The translations under genes and the position numbers were made by a program. Under the pieces are notes generated by a model. The model searched no databases, was not told where the DNA came from, and was given only the letters and a program-made list of their open reading frames with translations. A DNA stretch of 7,686 bases from Geosporobacter sp040797825 (GTDB lineage: Bacteria > Bacillota > Clostridia > Peptostreptococcales > Thermotaleaceae): contig JBFNEZ010000183.1 in NCBI GenBank assembly GCA_040797825.1, positions 1-7,686 of the forward strand, written 5' to 3'. Below, piece after piece: positions 1 through 6,255 of the stretch. Within the stretch, counting starts at the first letter, position 1. The number at the start of each line of letters is the position of its first letter.

Positions 1-2198
1 TGGTAACTCATTTTTCCATTTGTCAATCCTTTTCTTGACATCTTTGATTTCAATTTAGGTTCAATTAGTTTTTTTACATTAGGAAGCTCTGTCGCTAAGA
101 CAAGGGCAACCGATGATTCAATAATATTTTCATCTAACGTCCAAAATTCTTCGGTTACTCGCGCGCTTTCAACTATTTTTATAAACTCCGCAGTACTGAT
201 AAATTTCGTGTAAGAATCATCTTTGAGTTCATATTCACATGTTTTTCCCCCAGCTGACCAAGTAGCTACATGTAATGCCAAAAATCTAATAGCATTAAGT
301 TCATTGGTTATTGCAGATTTTATATACTCTGAATATGTTTTTTCCTCTATAAACTCCCAAAGAAAAGAAACTCTTCGCAGTTCTTTCCAATCGAATAAAT
401 TCGTAATTGCTACAAAACTTTTTGTCCTTTCTAAAAATATTGCTTCAAGCTTATACAATTTATCTAGACTAATAAGTTTGGGTTCTTGCGAACTAGATGT
501 TTCAGCAATTCTTCCATGAGTTAGCTCAATTATATGTAAAAGATGTAATAAAAACTGAAATGATAAAAAGTCCGTGTTTGAAAGCATATTAGCAATAATA
601 TTGAAGCGAATGTTTTCATCACTAATTCTAAAGAGTAAATCCGAAATCGTATAAACACTAATTGTTGTTGAATCTACACCTATCAACGGCATTTCTTTCT
701 CTGCAATTCTTCCACTTTGAAATACTAACACACTCAAAATAAGCTCTATTCTTTCTTCAGGAATCCTTGACAAATTATACTTAATTTCCTTTAAATAAAC
801 ATCAAACAGGTTGCGTTCATTAAGCACATCAATATATGAGCGCAACTCATCTTCTTTCATGCGCAATAAAGAATCATCAATTTCGTTTCTGCTGATTTTT
901 ATATTGTCTAAAGAAAGTGAAAAATACAAATCAAATTTACTCTCAGAAGCTATTCTCATTGCCTGATGAATTTCAGAGGGTGTTTGAGAACCACTTGAAA
1001 ATGAAATTCTATTAGAAAACATAGGAAATAAACTAGCAACAGCCTTTAGCATAACTTGGGGATTTTCCGGATAAATTTCTTGAAAACCTTGTAACGTTTC
1101 CTCCTCTCGTTTTCTTACATCATTTAGAGAAATACCTCCACCATTATAACCCCCAACAAGAGAAAATTTATTATCCCTAATCCACTCGAAAATCGAAGAA
1201 GCAAATACCCGCAAGGCACATATCCCAGCCATATCAATAAAATCTACTTCTTCCTTTACTGTCGAATACATAAATGCTAAAGCATTACAAAATCTATTAA
1301 TATCACGCAATGTGTTTATAAATGGACTGATACAAGAATTAAAAACGTTTGACCAACGTGCTGAATCAAATTCCATGCCGCCATGAACTTCAACTAAATC
1401 ATCGAGCTTTTCAAATAGAATACTATGAAGCCTTTTAGTACTTAATGGTGGCACATCAAACGGGACCTGAATTATTTTTTCCAGATATTCCTCTCCATCA
1501 CAATGTTGGACATCGCTCAATGCGCGTACCACAATATCTTTATCAAATGAAAGTAAATATGTTATATTTGGAAAACCAGCAACAGCATTTACCAATTGAA
1601 AAATAAGTTGAATTTGTTCATTCGAAAGTCTGTCAATATCATCAATTACTACTAAAATTCTAGTATCTAACTCTCTTAACGCTTGTTCTACTTCGTTTTT
1701 TCTATAAGAAACATCATTTAGTTTTGACTCCGCCTTATCCTTCATTGACTTACCTAGCATTGCAGACAGCTTAGGCAATAGTTTTAAGTATGGTCCTACT
1801 ACTGGTATATACTCTGAATACTCTAAAGCGGACGAATATTTTTCAATTGCAGACCCTACATTTTGCATTTTCTGCTCTTTATCATTAAACTTCAAAGAAT
1901 TCGAGAGAGTTAGAAAAAATTGATTTATCAGTTGATTAGTATCAGTAAAGTTCCAAGGATTAAATTGTACAATAATTACTTTTTCGTTATTATCTACTAC
2001 TTCGGATGATTGTCTGATTTCTTCAACCGTCATATTTAGGACGGAGGTCTTTCCACAACCCCATCTTCCTTGCAGTGAGATTGCATAATTATCTTTTGTT
2101 TTAAATTGCATTATTGCATTTGCGAGTTGTTTAGCAAATGAACTCCGTCCAAGCTTGTCTTCACTTATTTTATTTATTGGCTTATCTGTATTAAACAT
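1..2198 (-). CDS. KAP-family P-loop NTPase, C-terminus beyond window edge
   Basis: This frame is open for 732 codons and runs off the window at position 1, so the C-terminus is missing. The ATG at 2198-2196 has AGGAG at 2211-2207 with an 8-nt spacer. KAP NTPase features appear in order: Walker A GRWGCGKTS (residues 44-52), the KAP-typical QFNPWNF (78-84), Walker B ILVVIDDIDRLS (181-192), YLLSFDKDIV (214-223), and an arginine-containing NTLRDINRF segment near residue 300. About 420 further residues follow with no domain I recognise. I see no clear membrane segment; residues 130-150 are only moderately hydrophobic. KAP NTPases are STAND-related ATPases, often membrane associated in bacteria, and F-plasmid PifA, which excludes phage T7, belongs to the group. 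The family call is well supported. A phage-exclusion role is inference from the neighbourhood. The gene is separated from rhuM by 247 bp and probably has its own promoter. Confidence 0.88.
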   Translation of the reverse strand, partial: MFNTDKPINKISEDKLGRSSFAKQLANAIMQFKTKDNYAISLQGRWGCGKTSVLNMTVEEIRQSSEVVDNNEKVIIVQFNPWNFTDTNQLINQFFLTLSNSLKFNDKEQKMQNVGSAIEKYSSALEYSEYIPVVGPYLKLLPKLSAMLGKSMKDKAESKLNDVSYRKNEVEQALRELDTRILVVIDDIDRLSNEQIQLIFQLVNAVAGFPNITYLLSFDKDIVVRALSDVQHCDGEEYLEKIIQVPFDVPPLSTKRLHSILFEKLDDLVEVHGGMEFDSARWSNVFNSCISPFINTLRDINRFCNALAFMYSTVKEEVDFIDMAGICALRVFASSIFEWIRDNKFSLVGGYNGGGISLNDVRKREEETLQGFQEIYPENPQVMLKAVASLFPMFSNRISFSSGSQTPSEIHQAMRIASESKFDLYFSLSLDNIKISRNEIDDSLLRMKEDELRSYIDVLNERNLFDVYLKEIKYNLSRIPEERIELILSVLVFQSGRIAEKEMPLIGVDSTTISVYTISDLLFRISDENIRFNIIANMLSNTDFLSFQFLLHLLHIIELTHGRIAETSSSQEPKLISLDKLYKLEAIFLERTKSFVAITNLFDWKELRRVSFLWEFIEEKTYSEYIKSAITNELNAIRFLALHVATWSAGGKTCEYELKDDSYTKFISTAEFIKIVESARVTEEFWTLDENIIESSVALVLATELPNVKKLIEPKLKSKMSRKGLTNGKMSY

Positions 2199-2445
2199 AC
2201 TATTTTCTCCTATTTACACAGCTATAGCAAAGCTATTTATTAGTTCGTCCGTTACATTCAACGTTCCTAAATTACCAATCCACTTCATCTAAAGTCGAAA
2301 AGCTTTGCAACCGGAATGACCATAGTATTTGCGCTCCTAAAAACTCATTAAGCGATTTGGCGCAGTTGTTACTCTCTATCCGTTATATGTGCTCAATTTT
2401 TCTTGTATTATTCTTTGAACTTCCTGTTATTACTATAATGCACAC
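2199..2445. other. Gap of 247 bp without a gene, between rhuM and the KAP gene
   Basis: No convincing ORF was seen. The gap holds the KAP ribosome binding site and presumably its promoter, but I found no minus-strand -35/-10 pair with good spacing. A small hairpin (ATAGC, loop AAA, GCTAT) lies at about 2222-2234. AGCAAAGCT at 2226-2234 recurs as the inverted copy AGCTTTGC at 2301-2308. A plus-strand TATAAT at 2434-2439 has TTGAAC only 13 nt upstream, too close for a standard promoter. No clear terminator follows rhuM. Confidence 0.5.
2207..2211 (-). promoter_or_regulatory. Ribosome binding site of the KAP NTPase gene
   Basis: AGGAG on the minus strand, 8 nt before the ATG at 2198. It fixes the start of a gene whose other end is outside the window. 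Confidence 0.7.
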
Positions 2446-3447
2446 TTAGTTTTTATCTCCTTCACCTTGCAGTTTCATTTCCATTTCTTCCAGTGCCGTA
2501 ATATAATCCTTTTCCGCCTTAGAAATATCCTCTAAATGCAAAGCCTTATATTTCTTATACTCGTCCTTTGCTTTAAGTTCAGCAGTCTTAGCACTAATTT
2601 TTCCCGCATGAGTAAGAATTTCATGCTTGGACAATTTTAGAAATCCATCTAATGTTTCAATCCAATCTGACATATACATCGGGATTCTTCTTCTCGCCTG
2701 CATCTCAGCAAATTCAAGATAAGCAGACACAACACTGTTCAAAGCAGCTAACTCATCTGCTGTACAATAATTTTTTGCTACTAGCGCATCTGCTTGTGTA
2801 GGTTGCTCTCCCTTGAAACTGAGCATCCCTATATGAGGTTTATCTGCATTTGCTGTGTAATAAATCTTTTCTGCAGCAGTTTGTCCATGTGCAGCCCAAT
2901 GCATTTTGTTTTGCACTGTTTTAAAAAACAACATTGAAGATTCCATTCTTGGATCATAGTCAACGCTTGTCGCGTAGATATCAAGAACTTTCCTCCAGAA
3001 TACTTTTTCTGATGAACGAATATCACGAATTCGCTCCAGCAGTTCATCAAAATAAATTCCTCCGCCATTATTTTTTAGAAGGTCATCATTCATGGCAAAT
3101 CCTTTTTTCATATATTCTTTTAAAATATTACTAGCCCAAATTCTAAATTGTGTACCTCGTAAAGATTTTACACGATAGCCCACAGAAATAATTACATCTA
3201 AATTATAATAGTCAACTTGATAATCTTTTCCGTCAGAAGCAGTGTAGGCAAATTTTGCCCACACTGAACTTTTTTCAAGTTCACCTTCTTTAAAAATATT
3301 TCTTATATGTTTACCAATCACACTTCTATCTCGCTGGAATAATTCAGCCATTTGGTCAATAGATAGCCAAACGGTATCATTGTCAAAAGTAGTTTCTATT
3401 TTTGTCAATCCATCTTCGGTCTGGTACATTATAATTTCAGAGTTCAT
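2446..3447 (-). CDS. rhuM: RhuM-family protein
   Basis: Matches the Virulence_RhuM family, first named from a Salmonella pathogenicity island and common on mobile elements and genomic islands. Its biochemical role is not established. Numbered from the upstream ATG at 3453, the hallmarks are TVWLSIDQMAELFQRDRSVI (27-46), an HTH-like segment; NIFKEGELEKSSV (52-64); TASDGKDYQVDYYNLDVIIS (71-90); GYRVKSLRGTQFRIWA (92-107); and KGFAMNDDLL (117-126). The conserved C-terminal half follows, including FWRKVLDIYATS and MYMSDWIETLDGFL (259-272). About 333 residues is full family length and the frame is intact. I chose the ATG at 3447 because AAGGAG at 3460-3455 lies 7 nt before it, whereas it lies only 1 nt before the ATG at 3453. 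The gene stands alone with its own candidate promoter. The HTH-like start suggests nucleic-acid binding, which is inference. Confidence 0.9.
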   Translation of the reverse strand: MNSEIIMYQTEDGLTKIETTFDNDTVWLSIDQMAELFQRDRSVIGKHIRNIFKEGELEKSSVWAKFAYTASDGKDYQVDYYNLDVIISVGYRVKSLRGTQFRIWASNILKEYMKKGFAMNDDLLKNNGGGIYFDELLERIRDIRSSEKVFWRKVLDIYATSVDYDPRMESSMLFFKTVQNKMHWAAHGQTAAEKIYYTANADKPHIGMLSFKGEQPTQADALVAKNYCTADELAALNSVVSAYLEFAEMQARRRIPMYMSDWIETLDGFLKLSKHEILTHAGKISAKTAELKAKDEYKKYKALHLEDISKAEKDYITALEEMEMKLQGEGDKN

Positions 3448-3454
3448 ATTCATA

Positions 3455-3460
3455 CTCCTT
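3455..3460 (-). promoter_or_regulatory. Ribosome binding site that decides the rhuM start
   Basis: AAGGAG on the minus strand. It is 7 nt from the ATG at 3447 and only 1 nt from the in-frame ATG at 3453, so the inner ATG is the more likely start. The protein then begins MNSEIIMYQ. Confidence 0.65.
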
Positions 3461-3475
3461 GCACACTTTTCTTTT

Positions 3476-3504
3476 ATTATACTCGTTTCATCAAAATATT
3501 CCCA
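3476..3504 (-). promoter_or_regulatory. Candidate promoter of rhuM
   Basis: A perfect TATAAT at 3481-3476 sits 15 nt upstream of the rhuM ribosome binding site. A weak -35 (TGGGAA, 3 of 6 consensus bases) at 3504-3499 is 17 nt away. A second TATAAT at 3512-3507 is an alternative -10. Both lie just downstream of the terminator-like hairpin, which fits rhuM being an independent transcription unit. Confidence 0.45.
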
Positions 3505-3513
3505 GTATTATAC

Positions 3514-3564
3514 AAAAAAGAGGCTAAGTTTACATGCCATTTTATTGACTCAGACTTAGCCTCT
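3514..3564 (-). terminator. Terminator-like hairpin after the recombinase remnant
   Basis: An 11-bp perfect inverted repeat, AGAGGCTAAGT at 3519-3529 and ACTTAGCCTCT at 3554-3564, with a 24-nt loop. In the minus-strand transcript the second arm runs straight into a U tract (TTTTT, 3518-3514). It lies 28 nt after the stop codon of the recombinase/RlmD chimera and before the rhuM promoter. The loop is longer than in a typical intrinsic terminator. The plus strand lacks a comparable T run, so this looks one-directional. Confidence 0.65.
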
Positions 3565-3591
3565 AATATTATGATATTTTATTAAAACTTC

Positions 3592-3726
3592 TTATTTTTC
3601 CCCAGCTTTTTCAACAATCTTGCCCACTGGAATTTTCCCTTCACCTTCGCCAAACTCCACATTTACGTTAATATGTGTGTCTGCTTTTTTGTGGGAAAGA
3701 AGTACAACCGTCTCCACATGTGCTTG
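3592..3726 (-). other. RlmD/RumA-like C-terminal fragment inside the chimera
   Basis: The peptide from about QAHVETVVLLSHKK through INVNVEFGEGEGKIPV to the stop resembles, from memory, the C-terminal part of clostridial 23S rRNA (uracil-C5) methyltransferase RlmD. HVETVVLLS is the segment just after the catalytic region. In RlmD the protein goes on for roughly 60-70 residues (VTYKM..., VHTAYIAEVKR...), but here it stops after EKAGEK. I could not find the rest in another frame before the terminator, so the fragment is cut at both ends. RlmD/RumA genes are known insertion targets of integrative elements in Firmicutes, which suggests an integration or excision scar. Confidence 0.6.
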
Positions 3727-4185
3727 GCTACTCAAGATGGTGATTAGTAACTCACCGGTATTGTCCATTGTATCGATGTTCTCTTTTTCAAATAGAATTC
3801 GGATTTGCCTTTCTTTTAACTCGCGGATAATCCTTAAGCAGTCTACCGTATTCCTAGCAAACCGACTTATTGATTTTGTTAGAATCAGATCAATCTTGCC
3901 AGCATAACAGTCCTCAATCATATCATTGAAACTATCACGAAATTTCGTACCGGTGGCTGCCTTACCTTCATCAGCATAGATGCCGGCACAGTTCCAACTT
4001 TTGTTCATTCCGATCTTTTTTGTGTAATAAGCTATTTGAGCTTCATAGCTGTTTTCCTGCTGTTCAAATCTTGTACTGACCCTGCAGTATGCTGCTACAT
4101 TTAAGATCTTGTGTTCAATCCTAATATGTGAGTCATACTTAGGATCTGGCGGGATTATTGTAATGTCCTTTTGCTGCACTTTCAT
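3592..4185 (-). CDS. Truncated large serine recombinase fused to an RlmD-like tail
   Basis: Residues below are numbered from an upstream in-frame ATG at 4239. The N-terminal resolvase domain is of the TndX/Tn4451 large serine recombinase type: VAAYCRVST (48-56) carries the expected catalytic Ser55, followed by IYADEGKAATGTKFR (87-101), the very conserved KIDLILTKSISRFARNT (115-131) with its active-site arginines, and LFEKENIDTMD (149-159). The family match stops at ILSS (168-171). The usual SLAQDES segment, the long helix, the recombinase domain and the zinc-ribbon/coiled-coil DNA-binding parts (normally more than 300 residues) are all missing. Residues 172-215 instead resemble the C-terminal part of clostridial RlmD. 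Such a protein should not recombine DNA by itself. I prefer the ATG at 4185, which has AAGGAG 3 nt upstream (a short spacer). The GTG at 4179 is also possible. The ATG at 4239 has no ribosome binding site and the candidate -10 box lies downstream of it. Likely a decayed mobile-element remnant. Confidence 0.8.
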   Translation of the reverse strand: MKVQQKDITIIPPDPKYDSHIRIEHKILNVAAYCRVSTRFEQQENSYEAQIAYYTKKIGMNKSWNCAGIYADEGKAATGTKFRDSFNDMIEDCYAGKIDLILTKSISRFARNTVDCLRIIRELKERQIRILFEKENIDTMDNTGELLITILSSQAHVETVVLLSHKKADTHINVNVEFGEGEGKIPVGKIVEKAGEK

Positions 4186-4188
4186 TCT

Positions 4189-4194
4189 CTCCTT
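4189..4194 (-). promoter_or_regulatory. Ribosome binding site of the recombinase remnant
   Basis: AAGGAG on the minus strand, 3 nt before the ATG at 4185 and 9 nt before the in-frame GTG at 4179. Either start removes 18 to 20 residues from the longest reading frame. Confidence 0.5.
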
Positions 4195-4199
4195 TATAA

Positions 4200-4235
4200 A
4201 TGTGATTTTGACTTTTCCATTATACAAAATCACAT
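4200..4235. repeat. 11-bp perfect inverted repeat around a -10 box
   Basis: ATGTGATTTTG at 4200-4210 and CAAAATCACAT at 4225-4235 are perfect inverted copies separated by 14 bp. The 14-bp centre contains the minus-strand TATAAT. There is no T tract after it, so it does not look like a terminator. It could be an operator bound by a dimeric repressor, or a remnant of a serine-recombinase attachment site, which often lies next to the recombinase gene. The sequence does not decide between these. Confidence 0.6.
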
Positions 4236-4247
4236 CCATAGTCAGAA
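4219..4247 (-). promoter_or_regulatory. Candidate promoter of the recombinase remnant
   Basis: A TATAAT preceded by TTG lies at 4224-4219, with a weak -35 (TTCTGA, 3 of 6 bases) at 4247-4242, 17 nt away. It sits 24 nt upstream of the ribosome binding site and inside the loop of the inverted repeat at 4200-4235. This supports the internal start at 4185. Confidence 0.4.
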
Positions 4248-4277
4248 AGTCTAAAGAATTTGCAACTAAGCATATCC

Positions 4278-5507
4278 TTAAAATGATTCATCAATCAATT
4301 CAAAGATATGCTTGCTTTTGCCCAAAAGATCATCTTCCTTTTCAATCAGCGGATCTATCCAATCTGCTTTTGACCGAGCCCAATCAAGCCACGTGATAAG
4401 CCTCTTCTTTTTTTCAATATCCTCCACATTGTTTATTTCTTTCTCCATGCGATCGGCAAAACTTCGGATTTTTTCAGCCTTATCCCAATCCATTACGGCT
4501 TGTTCAAGAAGCTTCATTTCTTCTAATTGGCCCTTTCTCATTTTTTCAAGACGCCATTTTCGCTCTTGTTCCGCCCATTCTCTTTTTTGCTCTCTATCTT
4601 TCATTTCATCAATAGCTAGATGCTTGTTTACTAAGATAAACATCTCACAAATTACTGTTCCAACTTGATTTTCAAGCGGCTCATTATCATGATCTTTATA
4701 AGTCATATTACTTTGTCCACTATCAGTAAACCAACTTTTAGCTGACATTGATAATACGATGTTATTCTGAGAATCTGCGATGTCGCTGCTTTTGCTCTTT
4801 TTTATTGGCTCTTCTTTAAATTCAAAATAGAACACTGAATGTATGATTGAAAAATAGGCTTTATCTTTGCCCGATTCAATGCTTACATGAACATGCCCTT
4901 CCATTTCATCTAGAGCTTTTATCATTGCATCCAGAATTCTATAAACTCTATTTACATTAGTTTCAGAAACATATATTGGGACGATAGGTTTATTATCTCT
5001 ATATTTGCTTTTCACACTCGCGTAATAACTTGGGCTTATATTCGACCGGCTTAACACCTTGTCTCGCTTCCGTCTATAGATAACTTCTTCCTTATGGTCT
5101 TCAATTAAATGATGCGGAGCTCTAAGTTGTCCCCTTACCTGTATATTTGAGCAAATCTCTTTTATTAATACTTTTGTTTCTTCCCTGAAAAGGTGAAATT
5201 CCTCATCAATATTCAGTTCATCGTCAGACATTTGATTAACATCGGTTCTCACTTTTACCGCATAATTGCGAATATGTTTTCTTAGTTCTCCTGTTACTTT
5301 TGGCAATGCAGGTTTAGGTATCTTTTGACCAGAATTTATTTTTGCCCAATAACCACTAGGGGGAAGTGGAATTCCAAGTCTCTTGCAATGCTTTCGTAAA
5401 CCGTTATCTGATATCCCATACCTCTTGGCTACTGTAATAACAGGATCGGTCCATATTTCGTCGTATAAAGCTTCTCGTTCATCTTGATTTACAAACTTGA
5501 AATCCAC
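4278..5507 (-). CDS. Uncharacterised HTH/coiled-coil protein, fourth gene of the operon
   Basis: I do not know a function for this protein. Numbered from the ATG at 5522, residues 16-62 (REALYDEIWTDPVITVAKRYG..., then RKHCKRLGIPLPPSGYWAKI) form an HTH-like head that I recognise from hypothetical proteins in many bacteria, in which an E-x-W, a GxSD and a P-x-P-x-GYWAK are conserved. A middle region (about 180-300) has alternating strand-like segments (IVPIYVSE, HVHVSIES, YFSIIHSVFYFEF). Residues 305-365 are very rich in E, K, R and Q and probably form a coiled coil. A tryptophan-rich WLDWARSKADWIDPLI (378-393) closes the protein. Start choice: the GTG at 5507 has GGGGGTGA 5 nt upstream, a good match to the ribosome binding consensus, while the ATG at 5522 has only a weak AGGG. 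The gene begins 7-22 nt after the TOPRIM gene, so the two are almost certainly cotranscribed. A DNA-binding or scaffold role in the ATPase/TOPRIM system is inference. Confidence 0.8.
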   Translation of the reverse strand: MDFKFVNQDEREALYDEIWTDPVITVAKRYGISDNGLRKHCKRLGIPLPPSGYWAKINSGQKIPKPALPKVTGELRKHIRNYAVKVRTDVNQMSDDELNIDEEFHLFREETKVLIKEICSNIQVRGQLRAPHHLIEDHKEEVIYRRKRDKVLSRSNISPSYYASVKSKYRDNKPIVPIYVSETNVNRVYRILDAMIKALDEMEGHVHVSIESGKDKAYFSIIHSVFYFEFKEEPIKKSKSSDIADSQNNIVLSMSAKSWFTDSGQSNMTYKDHDNEPLENQVGTVICEMFILVNKHLAIDEMKDREQKREWAEQERKWRLEKMRKGQLEEMKLLEQAVMDWDKAEKIRSFADRMEKEINNVEDIEKKKRLITWLDWARSKADWIDPLIEKEDDLLGKSKHIFELIDESF

Positions 5508-5512
5508 AGAAT

Positions 5513-5520
5513 TCACCCCC
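5513..5520 (-). promoter_or_regulatory. Ribosome binding site favouring a GTG start
   Basis: GGGGGTGA on the minus strand matches GGAGGTGA at 7 of 8 bases and lies 5 nt before the GTG at 5507. The ATG at 5522 would place this site inside the coding region. Confidence 0.55.
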
Positions 5521-5529
5521 ATCTAAACC

Positions 5530-6255
5530 CTATATGTTTTTAAGTTGCTCAAAGCATTGAGCAAGGACTTGTGACTCTTCCCATCTAACCGATCGAATCT
5601 GGTCATCAATAAAAGAAAAGAGCTTCTCTGGATATTGAATAGCCCATGTTACGCCTAAACAAGCTTTAAGCTTTAATCGGTTTTTTGATAAATATTTAGC
5701 TGCAAGTGGTCGAATCTCATCTACGTATGAAATACTTCTTTTTACAATAGCTTCGTCCTCTCCATTTTCTGAAATCGCTTCTAATAGCAAAGTTTCCAAT
5801 GCACCTTCTTTATCTGATGGGATTATCACCAACAGAAAATCAACGAAGGATTCTTGCTTATAGCTATTTTCGTAAGAATTTGTCATCCATTTCCCATTCT
5901 CAATTTGTGTAATTATTGGTCCGAGCGATGCCTGAAATGAATCAATAATAGATTTCTCAGCATGGTCATCGTGATCCGTAACTATTGCAATTTTCGAAAA
6001 TGCGTTTGTGTCAATTATTGCCGACTGTATTTTCTCTCTGAAGAAGCTTCCGAAATTATCCTTTCCACCTACACCACAGATTAAAAGACTTTCGCTTTCT
6101 CTTCGATACCAATAAGCTGACTCACCTCTAGTTTCATCAGCTCTAATATCGAGTCCTTTGGGGGCATTCCGATGTGTCCAACCACAAGTTTTCTCTAGAT
6201 AATAGCTCAATAAAATTGCATCTGTTTTTCCTTCACATAAGATTAACTTGTTCAT
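5530..6255 (-). CDS. TOPRIM-domain protein, probable nuclease partner of the ATPase
   Basis: The first residues, KLILCEGKTDAILLSYYL (3-20), are a clear TOPRIM motif with the catalytic-type glutamate at Glu8. A GVGGKDNFG segment follows (61-69), and IAIVTDHDDHAE (89-100) supplies the expected acidic DxD (Asp94, Asp96) and downstream acids. At 241 residues it is a stand-alone TOPRIM protein like DUF3226 or DUF4435 families; I cannot settle which by eye. TOPRIM domains coordinate Mg2+ for strand cleavage in OLD nucleases. In PARIS the DUF4435 protein AriB is the toxic nuclease held by ATPase AriA. Its ATG overlaps the ATPase stop as ATGA, and GAGGT lies 6 nt upstream, so translation is probably coupled and the two products made in fixed ratio. 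The C-terminal half is helical with no recognised motif. Family call good; nuclease activity and target are inferred. Confidence 0.85.
   Translation of the reverse strand: MNKLILCEGKTDAILLSYYLEKTCGWTHRNAPKGLDIRADETRGESAYWYRRESESLLICGVGGKDNFGSFFREKIQSAIIDTNAFSKIAIVTDHDDHAEKSIIDSFQASLGPIITQIENGKWMTNSYENSYKQESFVDFLLVIIPSDKEGALETLLLEAISENGEDEAIVKRSISYVDEIRPLAAKYLSKNRLKLKACLGVTWAIQYPEKLFSFIDDQIRSVRWEESQVLAQCFEQLKNI

Noticed and set aside
223..519. Plus-strand ORF of 98 codons
   Set aside because: It lies antisense within the long KAP gene, has no recognisable motif or ribosome binding site, and the minus-strand frame there is unbroken.
2298..2305. AAAGCTTT palindrome and nearby AGCAAAGCT copies in the gap before the KAP gene
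   Set aside because: Arms of 8 bp or fewer with wide spacing are not distinguishable from chance in this base composition.
2341..2400. TAACAAC and CCGTTAT words reminiscent of integron attC ends
   Set aside because: No matching paired core sites, no hairpin of attC type and no cassette structure could be traced.
2439..3468. 9-bp direct repeat TGCACACTT at 2439-2447 and 3460-3468 flanking rhuM
   Set aside because: Many 9-bp repeats are expected by chance in 7.7 kb of AT-rich DNA. One copy includes the rhuM stop codon and the other overlaps its ribosome binding site, so it is weak evidence for a cassette boundary.
4200..4235. Inverted repeat as a transcription terminator of the four-gene operon
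   Set aside because: The stem is AT-rich and followed by TTTATAAAG rather than a T tract, and it encloses a -10 box.
4312..4668. Plus-strand ORF of 118 codons
   Set aside because: Its serine- and phenylalanine-rich product is the antisense reading of the lysine/glutamate-rich coiled coil of the minus-strand gene.
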